A stretch of DNA of 60,848 nucleotides from Fibrobacterales bacterium Fibro_02 (GTDB lineage Bacteria; Fibrobacterota; Fibrobacteria; Fibrobacterales; Fibrobacteraceae). The stretch is taken from positions 1 through 60,848 of the forward strand of contig LVAE01000048.1 in NCBI GenBank assembly GCA_001603905.1, in the 5' to 3' direction. The notes under the pieces were generated by a model, which was given only the letters and a program-made list of their open reading frames with translations, was not told the origin of the DNA and did not search any database. Positions 7,648 through 16,979 of the stretch are shown one piece after another. How positions within the stretch are numbered: the stretch's first letter is position 1; each line of letters begins with the position of its first letter. A program made the position numbers and the translations under genes.

Positions 7648-9379
7648 AGTTCCTTTGCCCTTCTGCAGTGAGTTCGCGCAAGATGATTTTGATTTCGCCG
7701 TTTTCGAGGCGCGAGTTTACGTACTTGCGGAAGTTGATGTCGTCTTTTTCGGGATAGTCGAGGTTCTCGGCGAAACTGTGCCAGCGGGTTTCGTGGCGTG
7801 CCGCGAGATGCGCAATCACGCTCTTGCAAACCGTGAGGCGTTCCTTGAGTTCGTAGATGTACATAACTTCTTGCAGGTCAGTGGCATTCAAGTTGTCTGT
7901 CAACTTTTCAATTATCTCGATTTCTTTTTTCGCCTGGTTCAGTTGGTTTTCGCTGTAGCGGTAGCTGGTCTTGATGCCGCCTGCATAGGAATCCATGACG
8001 GTCTGCATCGCTTCTTCGAGATTCTCTGTGGTCTGCGGACCTTTTTCGTTGGAAAGGAATTTCTCGATTTCTGCGACGTGATTAGCAATTTCTTCTTCCT
8101 TAATGGTTGCTTCGGCAGGCTCAGCAACCTTAAATTGCACGTCAGGCCCCTGAGCTTGCCGAAGGGCCGACAAACTCTCTATATATTCCGCCGCGCTTTT
8201 CGCCGCGATTTCACCTTCGGCAAGGGCCCCCGTCACGTACTTTTGCGGGGCTCCTCCGGCCACATCGCCTGCGGCAAAAAGGCCTTGAATGGTAGTGGCA
8301 CGCTTTGTATCGACCCAGTAACCGCTTGCGGTATGGCCACCCACGATGTAGGGTTCCGTCCCTTCGATTTCCACATTCGCCTTCGATGGCGTTTCATTTT
8401 CAAGCCAGCGGATAGTCTGCGACGGCGCCATATTCAGGTATGCCTTCAAAAGTGATTCTTCTTGAGCGGGCGTAATCCCGACGGTGCGCAAATAGCAAGG
8501 TCCTCGACCTTCCAGATTCTCGACCACCGTGCCGTAAACGCGTTCTGATGTAGAAATACCATACTTGGTTTCATAAACATCGCCGAGCGCGTTCACCTGC
8601 TTGGCACCAACGCCTTGCGCGAGCGTACCTGTAGGCGCAATCGTATCCTTACAGCGGAGCGCAATAAAACGCATTTCAAATGTCGTCATTTCGGCGCCGT
8701 GGCGGATTCCCATGGCATAGCCTGCGCCCGTATTGAACGGAGGATACCACATCTTGTGCCGAGAAAATCCGGGGTTGTTCGGGCGGTAAAGCCCAGCGGC
8801 ACCGCCTGTTGCGATAATCACCGCGCGCGCCTCGATGGCGTAGAAAGTATCGTTCTCAATCCCGAAACCGAATGCCCCGTCTATCTTATTATTGTGAACG
8901 GAAAAATCAAAAATGTTCACGTGGTTCAACACAGTCACATTGGGAAGTTTCTTGACGGCATCGGCCAAAATCGGCTTGATGTTTTCGCCGTTGATCTTGA
9001 TGTTACGATTTCCGCGTGTCACATATTTGCCGTTCTTGTCTTTCAGAATGACAAGACCCAACTTTTCCAGGTGTGCCGTGACATCGTTGAATTTTTCGGA
9101 GATTGTGTACAGCAAATCTTCGCGGACAATGCCGTCGGCGTCCTTCTTCGCATATTCCACGTAATCCTTGGGCGTACGGCCTTCGGTAATGTAAGCGTTC
9201 AAGGCATTCACGCCTGCGGCCAGACAACCGCTGCGCTTGACATTCGCCTTTTCAACGATAAGTATCTTGAGACCCACCGTTTCCTGAGATGCGTTTTGTG
9301 CGGCAGTGATGGCGGCATAGCAGCCCGCCGTACCGCCACCAATAATCAACAAGTCTGTTTTAAGCCGTTCTATTTTCAT
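7631..9379 (-). CDS. aprA: Adenylylsulfate reductase alpha subunit (flavoprotein), with in-frame repeat insertion
   Basis: FAD subunit that reduces APS to sulfite and AMP; 582 residues of the fumarate-reductase/AprA superfamily. The dinucleotide motif DLLIIGGGTAGCYAA is at residues 9-23, and the FAD-binding ending GLFAAGDVAGG near residue 370. Residues ~405-424 (around LRQAQGPD and VAEPAEAT) are encoded by a genomic inverted repeat and look like an in-frame insertion. The start ATG overlaps the sulfite reductase stop (ATGA). Using AprBA rather than CysH/CysC for assimilation is unusual but fits the operon and the anaerobic host. Confidence 0.87.
   Translation of the reverse strand: MKIERLKTDLLIIGGGTAGCYAAITAAQNASQETVGLKILIVEKANVKRSGCLAAGVNALNAYITEGRTPKDYVEYAKKDADGIVREDLLYTISEKFNDVTAHLEKLGLVILKDKNGKYVTRGNRNIKINGENIKPILADAVKKLPNVTVLNHVNIFDFSVHNNKIDGAFGFGIENDTFYAIEARAVIIATGGAAGLYRPNNPGFSRHKMWYPPFNTGAGYAMGIRHGAEMTTFEMRFIALRCKDTIAPTGTLAQGVGAKQVNALGDVYETKYGISTSERVYGTVVENLEGRGPCYLRTVGITPAQEESLLKAYLNMAPSQTIRWLENETPSKANVEIEGTEPYIVGGHTASGYWVDTKRATTIQGLFAAGDVAGGAPQKYVTGALAEGEIAAKSAAEYIESLSALRQAQGPDVQFKVAEPAEATIKEEEIANHVAEIEKFLSNEKGPQTTENLEEAMQTVMDSYAGGIKTSYRYSENQLNQAKKEIEIIEKLTDNLNATDLQEVMYIYELKERLTVCKSVIAHLAARHETRWHSFAENLDYPEKDDINFRKYVNSRLENGEIKIILRELTAEGQRNYEHQH
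8106..8168. repeat. Inverted-repeat element inside aprA
   Basis: Arms CTTCGGCAGGCTCAG (8110-8124) and CTGAGCTTGCCGAAG (8150-8164) are complementary at 14 of 15 positions and flank 25 bp. The same kind of element occurs at 18643-18689. It is read in frame as part of AprA. Confidence 0.75.
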
Positions 9380-10239
9380 TTGCCGTTATAAGCGTCTTTG
9401 ATTTTTTGCGCAAAGACTTCGTGGCCAATGCGGTCGATGGTATATTTGAATCGTTCGCTGGGCTTTGCATTTTCGGCAAAGAACTGAATCGCAGCATCGC
9501 AGACATCAAGCAGCTTTTGCTTATCGTCAATAAAGGGGATAATCGTTTCGCCCTTATTGATGTTGTTGCCGAAAAGGCCGCCGAAAGAAACGATGTAGCC
9601 GTGGGTATGTTCCCAAGCGTCGGTGGGGCATGCCTTGTAGCAACGCCCGCAGAAATTGCACTGCGAGTCATCGAAAATCACTTTCCTATTTTCAAATTTG
9701 ATAGCACCCTTGCGGCAACTTTTGGCACAGAGTCCACAACCAATGCACTTATCTTCGATCCAGTTGACCTTGATACCGCCCTTGATACCGACATCATTTT
9801 CTTCGGCCTTGAGGCAGTTGTTCTGACAACCGGTCACACCAAACTTAAACTTGTGCGGGAGTTCTCGGGCAAAGTAACGATCGTCCAGTTCCTTGGCGAT
9901 GGCATAAGTGTCAATGCATCCGCTCGGGCAAACGGCTTCGCCCTGACATGCCGTGATAGTACGCACGCGAGGGCCGCAAACGCCAGGTTCCACGCCACCT
10001 TCGGCAAGGGCAGCCTTCACGTCGTCTACATTCTCCAATTTGATAAATGGTATTTCGACGCTCTGCCTGGAAGTCAAATGAGCGTAACCTTCGCCGTATT
10101 TTTCGGCGACTTCGGCGATCTTTGCCAATTGCGTTGCCGTGAGGTTTCCGCCCACGACGCGCACGCGCAGCGAGAAGTTGTTCTTCTGCTTTTGGCGCAT
10201 CCAACCGCCCTTTTTAAGAGTTGCATAATCTGTTGCCAT
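9376..10239 (-). CDS. Small siroheme sulfite reductase with built-in ferredoxin domain
   Basis: 287-residue anaerobic, monomeric-type sulfite reductase that reduces sulfite to sulfide. Siroheme-4Fe4S ligands follow the family pattern: TACQGEAVC (Cys-X5-Cys) and GVTGCQNNC (Cys-X3-Cys). A two-cluster ferredoxin insert comes next (CIGCGLCAKSC and CNFCGRCYKACP), as in AsrC and the C-terminal half of Fsr. The ATG at 10239 has GGAGA upstream; the longer frame to 10314 has no such site. It lies between metY and aprA in one operon, so its sulfide can go directly to MetY or to the thiocarboxylate carriers. Confidence 0.85.
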   Translation of the reverse strand: MATDYATLKKGGWMRQKQKNNFSLRVRVVGGNLTATQLAKIAEVAEKYGEGYAHLTSRQSVEIPFIKLENVDDVKAALAEGGVEPGVCGPRVRTITACQGEAVCPSGCIDTYAIAKELDDRYFARELPHKFKFGVTGCQNNCLKAEENDVGIKGGIKVNWIEDKCIGCGLCAKSCRKGAIKFENRKVIFDDSQCNFCGRCYKACPTDAWEHTHGYIVSFGGLFGNNINKGETIIPFIDDKQKLLDVCDAAIQFFAENAKPSERFKYTIDRIGHEVFAQKIKDAYNGK

Positions 10240-10310
10240 ATTTTGTGTCTCCGTTTTTGTTACACCCGCACAGTTCGGTGAAACACACCAACTAGGGCGG
10301 GCATCTCCAT

Positions 10311-11537
10311 TCAAATGCTTTTGACAGCCTGTTCAAAGTCTTCTTTGAGATCTTCGATATCTTCTATTCCGACGCTTACGCGGACAGTGCCTTCGAATAC
10401 ACCGGCGTTTTCCTTCTGTTCCTTGGAACCGTGCGTAAAGATAGTGCTATCCGGGTGAATCACCAGCGTGCGCAAGTCGCCAATATTCGTTGCGATGGTG
10501 GCGTATTTCAAATTGTTAATCAACTTGAACGCTCTTTCCTTGCTGCCCGCGTCAATCGTAAGGATGGCTCCGCCCTTGCCTCCGAGCTGACTTTGCACCA
10601 AGCTATAATAGGGGTTGCTTTTGAGAGCAGGATAGTTGACAGAAATACCTTCAAAGCCTTGCAAAAATTCAGCCAGCTGCAAGGCGTTGGAACACAGACG
10701 TTCCATACGGAGCCCGAGCGTTTCGAGTCCAAGCGCATTCAAAAAAGAAGTGTTCGGAGCTACGCAGCAGCCCACGTTACGCCAAATGCCGTTGCGGAGT
10801 TTGGCGAGGTAGGCGAACTTTCCAAATCGCTTGTATTCTTCGAGGCCTTTAAAACGGGAATAATCCCAGCTGAATTTGCCGCTATCGACAATAACGCCGC
10901 TAATGGCGCTGCCATTACCGTTGATATACTTAGAAGAAGAATGTACAACGATGTCTGTGCCCAAATCAAAGGGACGAACAAGGTACGGAGTTGCCGTGGT
11001 ACTATCGACAATAAGCGGAACGCCATGTTGGTGAGCTACATCCGCAACGCTCTGCAAATCGACAACGTTCAGTTTCGGATTTCCGATGAGTTCGGTAAAA
11101 ACAGCTTTGGTCTTTTCGTTCAGCTGAGCACTCACCGTTTCGGCGGTGACTTCGGTAACAAAACGCGTCTTGATTCCAAAGGCTTCCAAATCACGGAACA
11201 GGTCAATGGTACCGCCAAAAAGACCAGCACTTGCAATGACTTCGTCGCCAAATTGCAAAATATTCAAGAGCGAAATCGTCACTGCCGCCATGCCCGAAGA
11301 ACACGCCACCGCACCGATTCCTTTTTCAAGGGATGCGATGCGGCGTTCAAAAGAATCGGTTGTAGGGTTCCCGATGCGTGTATATGCAAAACCCGGAGCC
11401 TTGTTGTTGAAAACAGCTTCGAGTTTTTCTGCAGAATCATAAGCGAATGCGCTTACCTGATAAATAGGTGTAAGGGTGGATCCGCTACATCGGTCACTGT
11501 CAAAATTCTTGTGCAATAAAGTCGTGTTAAAATTCAT
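10311..11537 (-). CDS. metY: O-acetylhomoserine sulfhydrylase (copy 1)
   Basis: PLP enzyme joining O-acetylhomoserine with sulfide, thiocarboxylate sulfur or methanethiol to give homocysteine or methionine; 408 residues of the Cys/Met metabolism gamma family. The Schiff-base lysine lies in VVHSSSKYINGNG, the N-terminal motif YTRIGNPTTDSFERR binds the PLP phosphate, and the C-terminus RVSVGIEDIEDL is typical. It is the first gene of the sulfate-reduction operon, 70 bp ahead of the sulfite reductase, behind sulfur box 2. A second, longer copy is at 26173. Confidence 0.9.
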   Translation of the reverse strand: MNFNTTLLHKNFDSDRCSGSTLTPIYQVSAFAYDSAEKLEAVFNNKAPGFAYTRIGNPTTDSFERRIASLEKGIGAVACSSGMAAVTISLLNILQFGDEVIASAGLFGGTIDLFRDLEAFGIKTRFVTEVTAETVSAQLNEKTKAVFTELIGNPKLNVVDLQSVADVAHQHGVPLIVDSTTATPYLVRPFDLGTDIVVHSSSKYINGNGSAISGVIVDSGKFSWDYSRFKGLEEYKRFGKFAYLAKLRNGIWRNVGCCVAPNTSFLNALGLETLGLRMERLCSNALQLAEFLQGFEGISVNYPALKSNPYYSLVQSQLGGKGGAILTIDAGSKERAFKLINNLKYATIATNIGDLRTLVIHPDSTIFTHGSKEQKENAGVFEGTVRVSVGIEDIEDLKEDFEQAVKSI

Positions 11538-11571
11538 TCTGCATGCCCCGTACTATTTTTATTACGTAGCC

Positions 11572-11641
11572 AAATATAGAACGCGTTTTTACCGGCGTCC
11601 AATACTTAATAAGTATGGCTTTTTATAGTTTTTTTCTATAA
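11572..11641 (-). promoter_or_regulatory. Sulfur box 2 and promoter (metY-sulfate reduction operon)
   Basis: TTATAG starts at 11641 on the minus strand, GTATTGGAC occupies 11605-11597 (36-nt register), and TCTATATTT is at 11580-11572. All six genes down to cysN appear to depend on this promoter, since no terminator is seen between them. Confidence 0.8.
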
Positions 11642-11659
11642 ATTTTCGATCCGCAACGA

Positions 11660-12718
11660 TTAAATCACTACGACGGGTTCACGCAGCGACTTGTTTTCGA
11701 GCAAATAAGCGTTATCTCCTGCGGTGACAAAAATACGATAAATGAACACATCCACTTTTTCGCCTACAGAAACACTCGGTTCGTCAAAGCCGCGCCGTGC
11801 CGTAAGAGTTACGCCATTCACCAGTACCGACAATTCTATACCGCTACCACGGAAAGCGACATCGGTCACAACCCCCTCTTCGGCGGAATTCTTGAATTTC
11901 TGCACTTCAGTTTTCTTGGTAACCTTCACAAATTCGGGACGCACAATCGTCTGCTCCGCTCCTTCAACGGCGTCAAAGCGGCGGAACTTGCTGTAATCCT
12001 TAAAAATGCTAGGTTGCCCAAAGAAAGAAGCTACGAAAGCGGTTTTAGGGGTGCTGTAAACATCCAGAGGCTTGCCTATTTGATCGATACGGCCCTTGTT
12101 CATGATGATAATTTCGTCGGCGACTTCGATGGCCTCATCTTGGTCGTGAGTCACAAAGATGCTTGTGACACCGAGTTTTGCGATCATCTCCTTAAGCCAA
12201 TGGCGTAGTTCCTGGCGCACCTTGGCGTCGATGGCGGCGAAGGGTTCATCAAGCAAAAGTAACTGCGGATTCGGGGCGAGAGCGCGTGCAAATGCAACAC
12301 GTTGGCGTTGTCCACCCGAAAGTTGACTCGGATAGCGATTTTCAAGCCCATCCAGGCCAATCAACTTGACAAGTTCCGCGACACGGTCCTTGATTTCACT
12401 ATCGGATTTTTTGAGCACTCGGAGTCCGAAAGCGATGTTTTCAAAAACCGTCATATAACGAAACAGGGCGTAACTCTGGAACACGAACCCGATGCCGCGC
12501 TTACTGGCTGGCACATTGTTGATTACTTTCCCATCAATAATGATATCGCCGTTGTCAGGTGTTTCCAGTCCTGCAATCATACGAAGAATCGTCGTTTTGC
12601 CAGAACCACTCGGACCCAGTAGACCAATCAGTTTACCCTTTTCGATACCGAAGGATACATTATCAGACGCCTTGAAATTTCCAAAATGCTTATTGATGTT
12701 TTTTAATTCTACGTACAT
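11660..12718 (-). CDS. cysA: Sulfate ABC transporter ATPase
   Basis: 352-residue ATPase of the sulfate/thiosulfate importer. Walker A is GPSGSGKTT, the signature LSGGQRQR and Walker B LLLLDEPFAAID, with the H-loop VTHDQDEAIEVADE typical of CysA. The C-terminal ~100 residues form the regulatory OB-fold (TOBE) domain. It is the last gene of sbp-cysT-cysW-cysA, starting 8 bp after cysW. Box 2 of the next operon begins just beyond its end. Confidence 0.93.
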   Translation of the reverse strand: MYVELKNINKHFGNFKASDNVSFGIEKGKLIGLLGPSGSGKTTILRMIAGLETPDNGDIIIDGKVINNVPASKRGIGFVFQSYALFRYMTVFENIAFGLRVLKKSDSEIKDRVAELVKLIGLDGLENRYPSQLSGGQRQRVAFARALAPNPQLLLLDEPFAAIDAKVRQELRHWLKEMIAKLGVTSIFVTHDQDEAIEVADEIIIMNKGRIDQIGKPLDVYSTPKTAFVASFFGQPSIFKDYSKFRRFDAVEGAEQTIVRPEFVKVTKKTEVQKFKNSAEEGVVTDVAFRGSGIELSVLVNGVTLTARRGFDEPSVSVGEKVDVFIYRIFVTAGDNAYLLENKSLREPVVVI

Positions 12719-12726
12719 ATACTCTC

Positions 12727-13560
12727 CTACGGTTCAACCTTATTTTTCTTCTTTCCGTTATATTCGATCAAACTTCTTGCGATCAGAATAAATATTGCGA
12801 GTAGGACCAGAATTGACGCTACCGCAAATGCAGGCACATACTGGAATTCATTGAACAAAATTTCAACATGAAGCGGAAGAGTATTCGTCTTACCGCGCAA
12901 ATGCCCCGAAATCACCGATACCGCACCGAATTCGCCCATAGCACGCGCCGCGCAAAGCACCACGCCGTACAAAAAAGCCCACTTGATATGCGGAAAAGTA
13001 ATCTTCCTGAAAATGGTAAATCCTTTCGCTCCCATCAATGCAGCAGCCTCTTCTTCGTCGTTTCCACGGGCTTCCAAAACCGGAATCAACTCGCGGGAAA
13101 TGAACGGGAATGTCACAAAAATCGTTGCAAGCACAATTCCCGGCACTGCAAATACAATCTTGACATCCCAGTCCTGCAAGAGCGGAAAAATCGGACTCTG
13201 TCGCCCGAAAGTGAGCAAGAAAATAAGGCCCGCAATAATCGGCGAAACCGTCACAGGCAAGTCAATCAAGGTCGTGAGAATTTTTTTGCCCCTGAAGTGG
13301 AACTTGGTCAGCGACCATGCTGCACTCAGCCCGAAGACCGTATTGATAACAACGGCAAGCGCAGTCGCTTCTAGCGTAAGCCAAAACGCCTTGACCGTGT
13401 AGTTGTCCGTTACCGCCTTCTCGTACACGGCAAAGCCCTGCTTAAACGCCTCGGTAATCACCGTAATCAGCGGAAGCAAAAGCATGAGCACAACAAAGAG
13501 CACGCTAACCCCAATTAAAAACCATTTGACCGCCTTTGAAGATTTAGTTTCTTTATACAT
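12727..13560 (-). CDS. cysW: Sulfate ABC transporter permease CysW
   Basis: 277-residue inner-membrane permease with about six membrane segments and the EAA loop (EEEAAALMGAKGFTIFRKITFPHIKWAFLYG). It pairs with CysT. The start ATG at 13560 overlaps the cysT stop codon (TGATG) behind GGAGG; a TTG one codon earlier is possible but unnecessary. Confidence 0.92.
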   Translation of the reverse strand: MYKETKSSKAVKWFLIGVSVLFVVLMLLLPLITVITEAFKQGFAVYEKAVTDNYTVKAFWLTLEATALAVVINTVFGLSAAWSLTKFHFRGKKILTTLIDLPVTVSPIIAGLIFLLTFGRQSPIFPLLQDWDVKIVFAVPGIVLATIFVTFPFISRELIPVLEARGNDEEEAAALMGAKGFTIFRKITFPHIKWAFLYGVVLCAARAMGEFGAVSVISGHLRGKTNTLPLHVEILFNEFQYVPAFAVASILVLLAIFILIARSLIEYNGKKKNKVEP

Positions 13561-14393
13561 CAAGCACCTCCCTTCAAAATTCGCGTATTTCTAGTTTGAA
13601 TCAAGTTCACTAGGAATAACGTTACAAACGAAGCTACAAGCATCACGAGCGCAATGGTTGTCGCACTGGCGTAATCGTATTCCTGCAATTCCGACATAAT
13701 GATGAGCGGCACGATTTCTGTTTCGAACGGTTTGTTGCCCGCTATAAAAACCACGCTGCCGTATTCGCCAAGGCAACGCCCGAAGGCAAGTCCGAATCCT
13801 GTTAAAGCGGCGGGAACAATCTCCGGGAAAACAATTTTCCAGAAGATTCGACTACGAGACGCCCCTAGCACGCCTGCGGCTTCTTCGTAAGCGGGGTCCA
13901 GTTTTTCAAGCACTGGCTGCACCGCACGAACTACAAATGGAATGCCAATAAACACTAATGCCACCGTAATGCCAGCCTGCGTAAAAGCAATCTTTACGCC
14001 AAACTTTGCAAAAAAGCCGCCCACAAGTCCAGTATCCGCCGTAAGCGTCGTAAGCGCAATGCCCGCCACAGCAGTCGGCAAGGCAAACGGAAGTTCAATC
14101 ATGCCATCTATCAACCGTTTGAGCGGAAAACTGTACTTTACCAGCACCCACGCCAGCACAACGCCCATTACTGCATTAATCAGCGATGCCACAAATGCCG
14201 TCACGAAGCTCACACGAAAACTAGACAACACTCTATCGCGCGTAATTGTCGCGACAATTTCGTCAAGGCTCATGTGGGCCGTGAATACCACTAGCGACGC
14301 AAGCGGAATAAGCACCACGATGCTCAAGATGGCAAGCGTGATGCCCGTAGTCAGGCCGAAGCCCGGTATGACACTTCTATTCGTTCTTTTCAT
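13560..14393 (-). CDS. cysT: Sulfate ABC transporter permease CysT
   Basis: 277-residue permease (CysT/CysU) forming the membrane channel with CysW. The EAA loop EEAAGVLGASRSRIFWKIVFPEIVPAALTG and the family sequence FGRCLGEYGSVVFIAGN are present. It starts directly after the sbp stop codon. Confidence 0.92.
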   Translation of the reverse strand: MKRTNRSVIPGFGLTTGITLAILSIVVLIPLASLVVFTAHMSLDEIVATITRDRVLSSFRVSFVTAFVASLINAVMGVVLAWVLVKYSFPLKRLIDGMIELPFALPTAVAGIALTTLTADTGLVGGFFAKFGVKIAFTQAGITVALVFIGIPFVVRAVQPVLEKLDPAYEEAAGVLGASRSRIFWKIVFPEIVPAALTGFGLAFGRCLGEYGSVVFIAGNKPFETEIVPLIIMSELQEYDYASATTIALVMLVASFVTLFLVNLIQTRNTRILKGGA

Positions 14394-15440
14394 TTACTTC
14401 TTTTCGTAAATCTGGTCAAAGATGCCACCGTTCGAGAAATGCGTGCTCTGAGCCTTGTCCCAGCCACCGAAGTAGCTGATGTCAATCAGGTTCACGTTCT
14501 GGTCGAATTCCTTGTACTGGTCAAGAATGGCCTTGTTGGAAGGACGATAGTGGTTCTTGGCAGCAATGTGCTGGCCTTCATCGCTGTAGAGGAAGTTCAG
14601 GTATTCGGTGGCAAGTTCGCGAGTGCCGCGCTTGTCAACCACCTTGTCCACGATTGCGACAGAGGGTTCAGCCAAGATACTCACGCTAGGAATGACGATT
14701 TCGTAATCATTAGGATAATCCTTGAGCGAAAGGAAGGCTTCGTTTTCCCAGGCGAGCAAAACATCGCCCTGACCATTTTCGATGAAAGTCGTCGTAGAGC
14801 CACGAGCGCCGGAAGCAAGCACAAGGACATTCTTGTAGAGTTTCTTCACAAATTCCTTAACCTTGGCTTCGTCACCATTATATTGCTTTTCGGCCCATGC
14901 CCAAGCAGCAAGATAATTCCAACGTGCGCCGCCTGAAGTTTTCGGGTTCGGCGTGATAACTCCGATGCCATCCTTCACGAGATCACCCCAGTCCTTAAGG
15001 TTCTTCGGGTTACCCTTGCGCACCAAGAACACGATGGTCGAGGTGTAAGGGGCGCTATTCAGCGGGAATTCCTTGACCCAGCCATCTTCAATAAGGCCTG
15101 CGTCACGCACGGCATTCACGTCATATTCAAGGGCGAGCGTCACCACGTCGGCTTCAAGACCGTTAGCCACTTCAAGGGCCTGCTTGCCGGAACCGCCATG
15201 GGACTGCGTGATTTCTACTTCCTTGCCAGTCTTTTCTTTCCAGTGCTTTGCGAAAACTTCGTTGTAGTTGGCGTAGAGTTCGCGGGTCGGATCGTAAGAC
15301 ACGTTGGTGAGAGTCTGCTTTTCGACCTTGGCAGAAGATTCGCTCTTCTGTTCGTCAGAAGAAGAACATGCGCTAAAGCCAATAGTTCCTGCAATCAGGA
15401 GGGTTGCCGCAACGGCGGACTTGACAAAATTCTGATTCAT
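14394..15440 (-). CDS. sbp: Sulfate-binding lipoprotein
   Basis: Periplasmic sulfate/thiosulfate-binding protein that feeds CysTWA; 348 residues. The signal peptide ends in a lipobox (IGFSAC, Cys ~24), so it is probably a lipoprotein instead of a free periplasmic protein. Family motifs: [30 protein letters not shown] (sulfate-binding loop), [16 protein letters not shown] and [16 protein letters not shown] [14 protein letters not shown]. The ATG at 15440 follows AGAGAGGT; the longer frame would start inside the promoter. First gene of its operon, behind sulfur box 3. Confidence 0.93.
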   Translation of the reverse strand: MNQNFVKSAVAATLLIAGTIGFSACSSSDEQKSESSAKVEKQTLTNVSYDPTRELYANYNEVFAKHWKEKTGKEVEITQSHGGSGKQALEVANGLEADVVTLALEYDVNAVRDAGLIEDGWVKEFPLNSAPYTSTIVFLVRKGNPKNLKDWGDLVKDGIGVITPNPKTSGGARWNYLAAWAWAEKQYNGDEAKVKEFVKKLYKNVLVLASGARGSTTTFIENGQGDVLLAWENEAFLSLKDYPNDYEIVIPSVSILAEPSVAIVDKVVDKRGTRELATEYLNFLYSDEGQHIAAKNHYRPSNKAILDQYKEFDQNVNLIDISYFGGWDKAQSTHFSNGGIFDQIYEKK

Positions 15441-15502
15441 TCTTATACCTCTCTTGTTTATGTTTTTGTTTGTTGATTTTATTTGTTGTTTTTTGTGCGC
15501 CG

Positions 15503-15572
15503 AAATATAGAACCCGATTTTGCAGTTGTCCAATACTTAATTCTTATGCGGATTTATAGGTTTTTGTTATAA
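15503..15572 (-). promoter_or_regulatory. Sulfur box 3 and promoter (sulfate importer)
   Basis: TTATAA starts at 15572, GTATTGGAC lies at 15536-15528, and TCTATATTT at 15511-15503, in the same 36-nt/16-nt register as the other copies. Confidence 0.8.
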
Positions 15573-15613
15573 GAAAACAAGATAGACTAATTTTCCTTTA
15601 GGTCACTATGATG

Positions 15614-15651
15614 AAAAAATGCCTCCAGAGCACATAAGCACTGGAGGCATT
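15614..15651 (-). terminator. Terminator after the JAMM peptidase gene
   Basis: AATGCCTCCAG (15619-15629) pairs with CTGGAGGCATT (15641-15651); the minus-strand transcript ends in TTTTTTC. It closes the thiocarboxylate operon 36 bp after its last gene. Confidence 0.85.
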
Positions 15652-15686
15652 CGGTTTTTATGGCTTTACTTATGGCTTTACAATAC

Positions 15687-16097
15687 CTATACTATCACAA
15701 GACCTTCGTTGTTGGCGTTGTCGCCTTCGATATGGAAGGAATTCAACACTGGATTTTCGCGGTCTTGCAGCGAAAGGATCAAGTAGCTTGCCGATGAATC
15801 GTAGGCAAGCCGTTTATCTTCTTGCGATGGACGCGACGGCGATTCCGGATGCGAATGCCAGTTGCCCAGCGGTTTCAGCCCCTTGGCGCGAATATCCTTG
15901 ATGGCGGCCAAGTGTTCCTTGGGATCAAGCGAAAAATGCTCGTTGGAATGGTCGATATTCGTGAGTAGGTACACTTCGCGAATCACCTTTCCTTCGGCGG
16001 TCACTTCGCCCGCAATAAGTCCGCAGGCTTCTTCCGGCAAGTTCTTTTCCGCATGCGCCAGGATTTTTTCGTAGTTGTCTTTCGAGATTGTAATCAT
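15687..16097 (-). CDS. JAMM/MPN metallopeptidase (Mec/HcyD-like)
   Basis: 136-residue zinc peptidase of the JAB1/MPN family. The zinc motif is complete: Glu in EEACGLI, then HSHPESPSRPSQED (His-X-His-X7-Ser-X2-Asp). Known relatives either free cysteine from a carrier-cysteine adduct (Mec of Mycobacterium) or trim the tail of a carrier to expose its Gly-Gly end (HcyD of Wolinella). The neighbouring carrier ends in extra residues after Gly-Gly, which favours a trimming role. The ATG at 16097 follows GAGGAGAG; the longer frame lacks such a site. Last gene of the TusA-carrier-E1-JAMM operon. Confidence 0.85.
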   Translation of the reverse strand: MITISKDNYEKILAHAEKNLPEEACGLIAGEVTAEGKVIREVYLLTNIDHSNEHFSLDPKEHLAAIKDIRAKGLKPLGNWHSHPESPSRPSQEDKRLAYDSSASYLILSLQDRENPVLNSFHIEGDNANNEGLVIV

Positions 16098-16169
16098 ATT
16101 TCTCTCCTCAAAGCGAGTGTAGCGAGCGTTCCCATACCTCAAAGGACCGTAGGTCCGCGCACATACCTC

Positions 16170-16979
16170 TCAATGCTTCAAATCGCAAACCGCCTGTTCG
16201 TAGTCAATGAGCTTGGTGATGGTCGGGTGCGTGCCGCAAACGGCGCAGTCTTCGGTATGCGTCGGGAGCTTTACCTTGCGGAATTCCATGGTGAGCGCAT
16301 TGTAGGTGAGCAAGTAGCCCGTGAGCAGATTACCCACGCCGAGAATGTACTTGACGGCTTCCATCGCCTGAAGGCTTCCGATTACGCCGCCCATGGCGCC
16401 AATCACGCCCGCCTGCTTACAGGTCGGCACAGCGTCTTTCGGAGGGGGTTCCTTGAATACGCAGCGGTAGCAAGGCCCCTGGCCCGGAACGTACGTCATG
16501 AGCTGCCCCTGGAAGCGGATAATGCCTGCATGGGAGAAAGGCTTCTTCGCCATGACGCAAGCGTCATTGATCAGGAACTTCGCCGGGAAATTGTCGGTGC
16601 CGTCGATAATAAAATCGTAATCCTTGATGAGGTCGAGGATGTTGTCGCTGGTGACGAAGGTATGGTAAGTAATGACCTTTACATCGGGGTTCATCGCTTC
16701 CATAGTTTCTTTTGCGGATTGTACCTTAAGTTTGCCCACATCCTGCGTCGCGTGAATAATCTGGCGTTGCAGATTGGAAAGATCCACTACATCGGCGTCG
16801 GCAATTCCGATGGTTCCCACACCTGCTGCGGCAAGGTACATGGCTACGGGTGCTCCGAGACCACCTGCACCAATCACGAGAACCTTCGCGTTCAAAAGCT
16901 TCTTCTGGCCCTTCGCCCCAACCTCTTTCAGGATGATGTGGCGGGAATAGCGCTCCAGTTGTTCGTTGGTAAAAGCCAT
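16170..16979 (-). CDS. ThiF/MoeB-type E1-like adenylyltransferase (HcyF-like)
   Basis: 269-residue enzyme that adenylates the C-terminal glycine of a ubiquitin-like sulfur carrier so sulfur can be loaded. The ATP-binding motif is VLVIGAGGLGAPVAMYLAAAG, the metal-binding cysteines are CYRC and CAVCG, and the possible catalytic Cys is in VPTCKQAG. The ATG at 16979 overlaps the carrier stop (TAATG), strongly tying it to that carrier. It is ~45% similar by eye to the central domain of the fusion at 21532, but without carrier or rhodanese domain. Confidence 0.88.
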   Translation of the reverse strand: MAFTNEQLERYSRHIILKEVGAKGQKKLLNAKVLVIGAGGLGAPVAMYLAAAGVGTIGIADADVVDLSNLQRQIIHATQDVGKLKVQSAKETMEAMNPDVKVITYHTFVTSDNILDLIKDYDFIIDGTDNFPAKFLINDACVMAKKPFSHAGIIRFQGQLMTYVPGQGPCYRCVFKEPPPKDAVPTCKQAGVIGAMGGVIGSLQAMEAVKYILGVGNLLTGYLLTYNALTMEFRKVKLPTHTEDCAVCGTHPTITKLIDYEQAVCDLKH

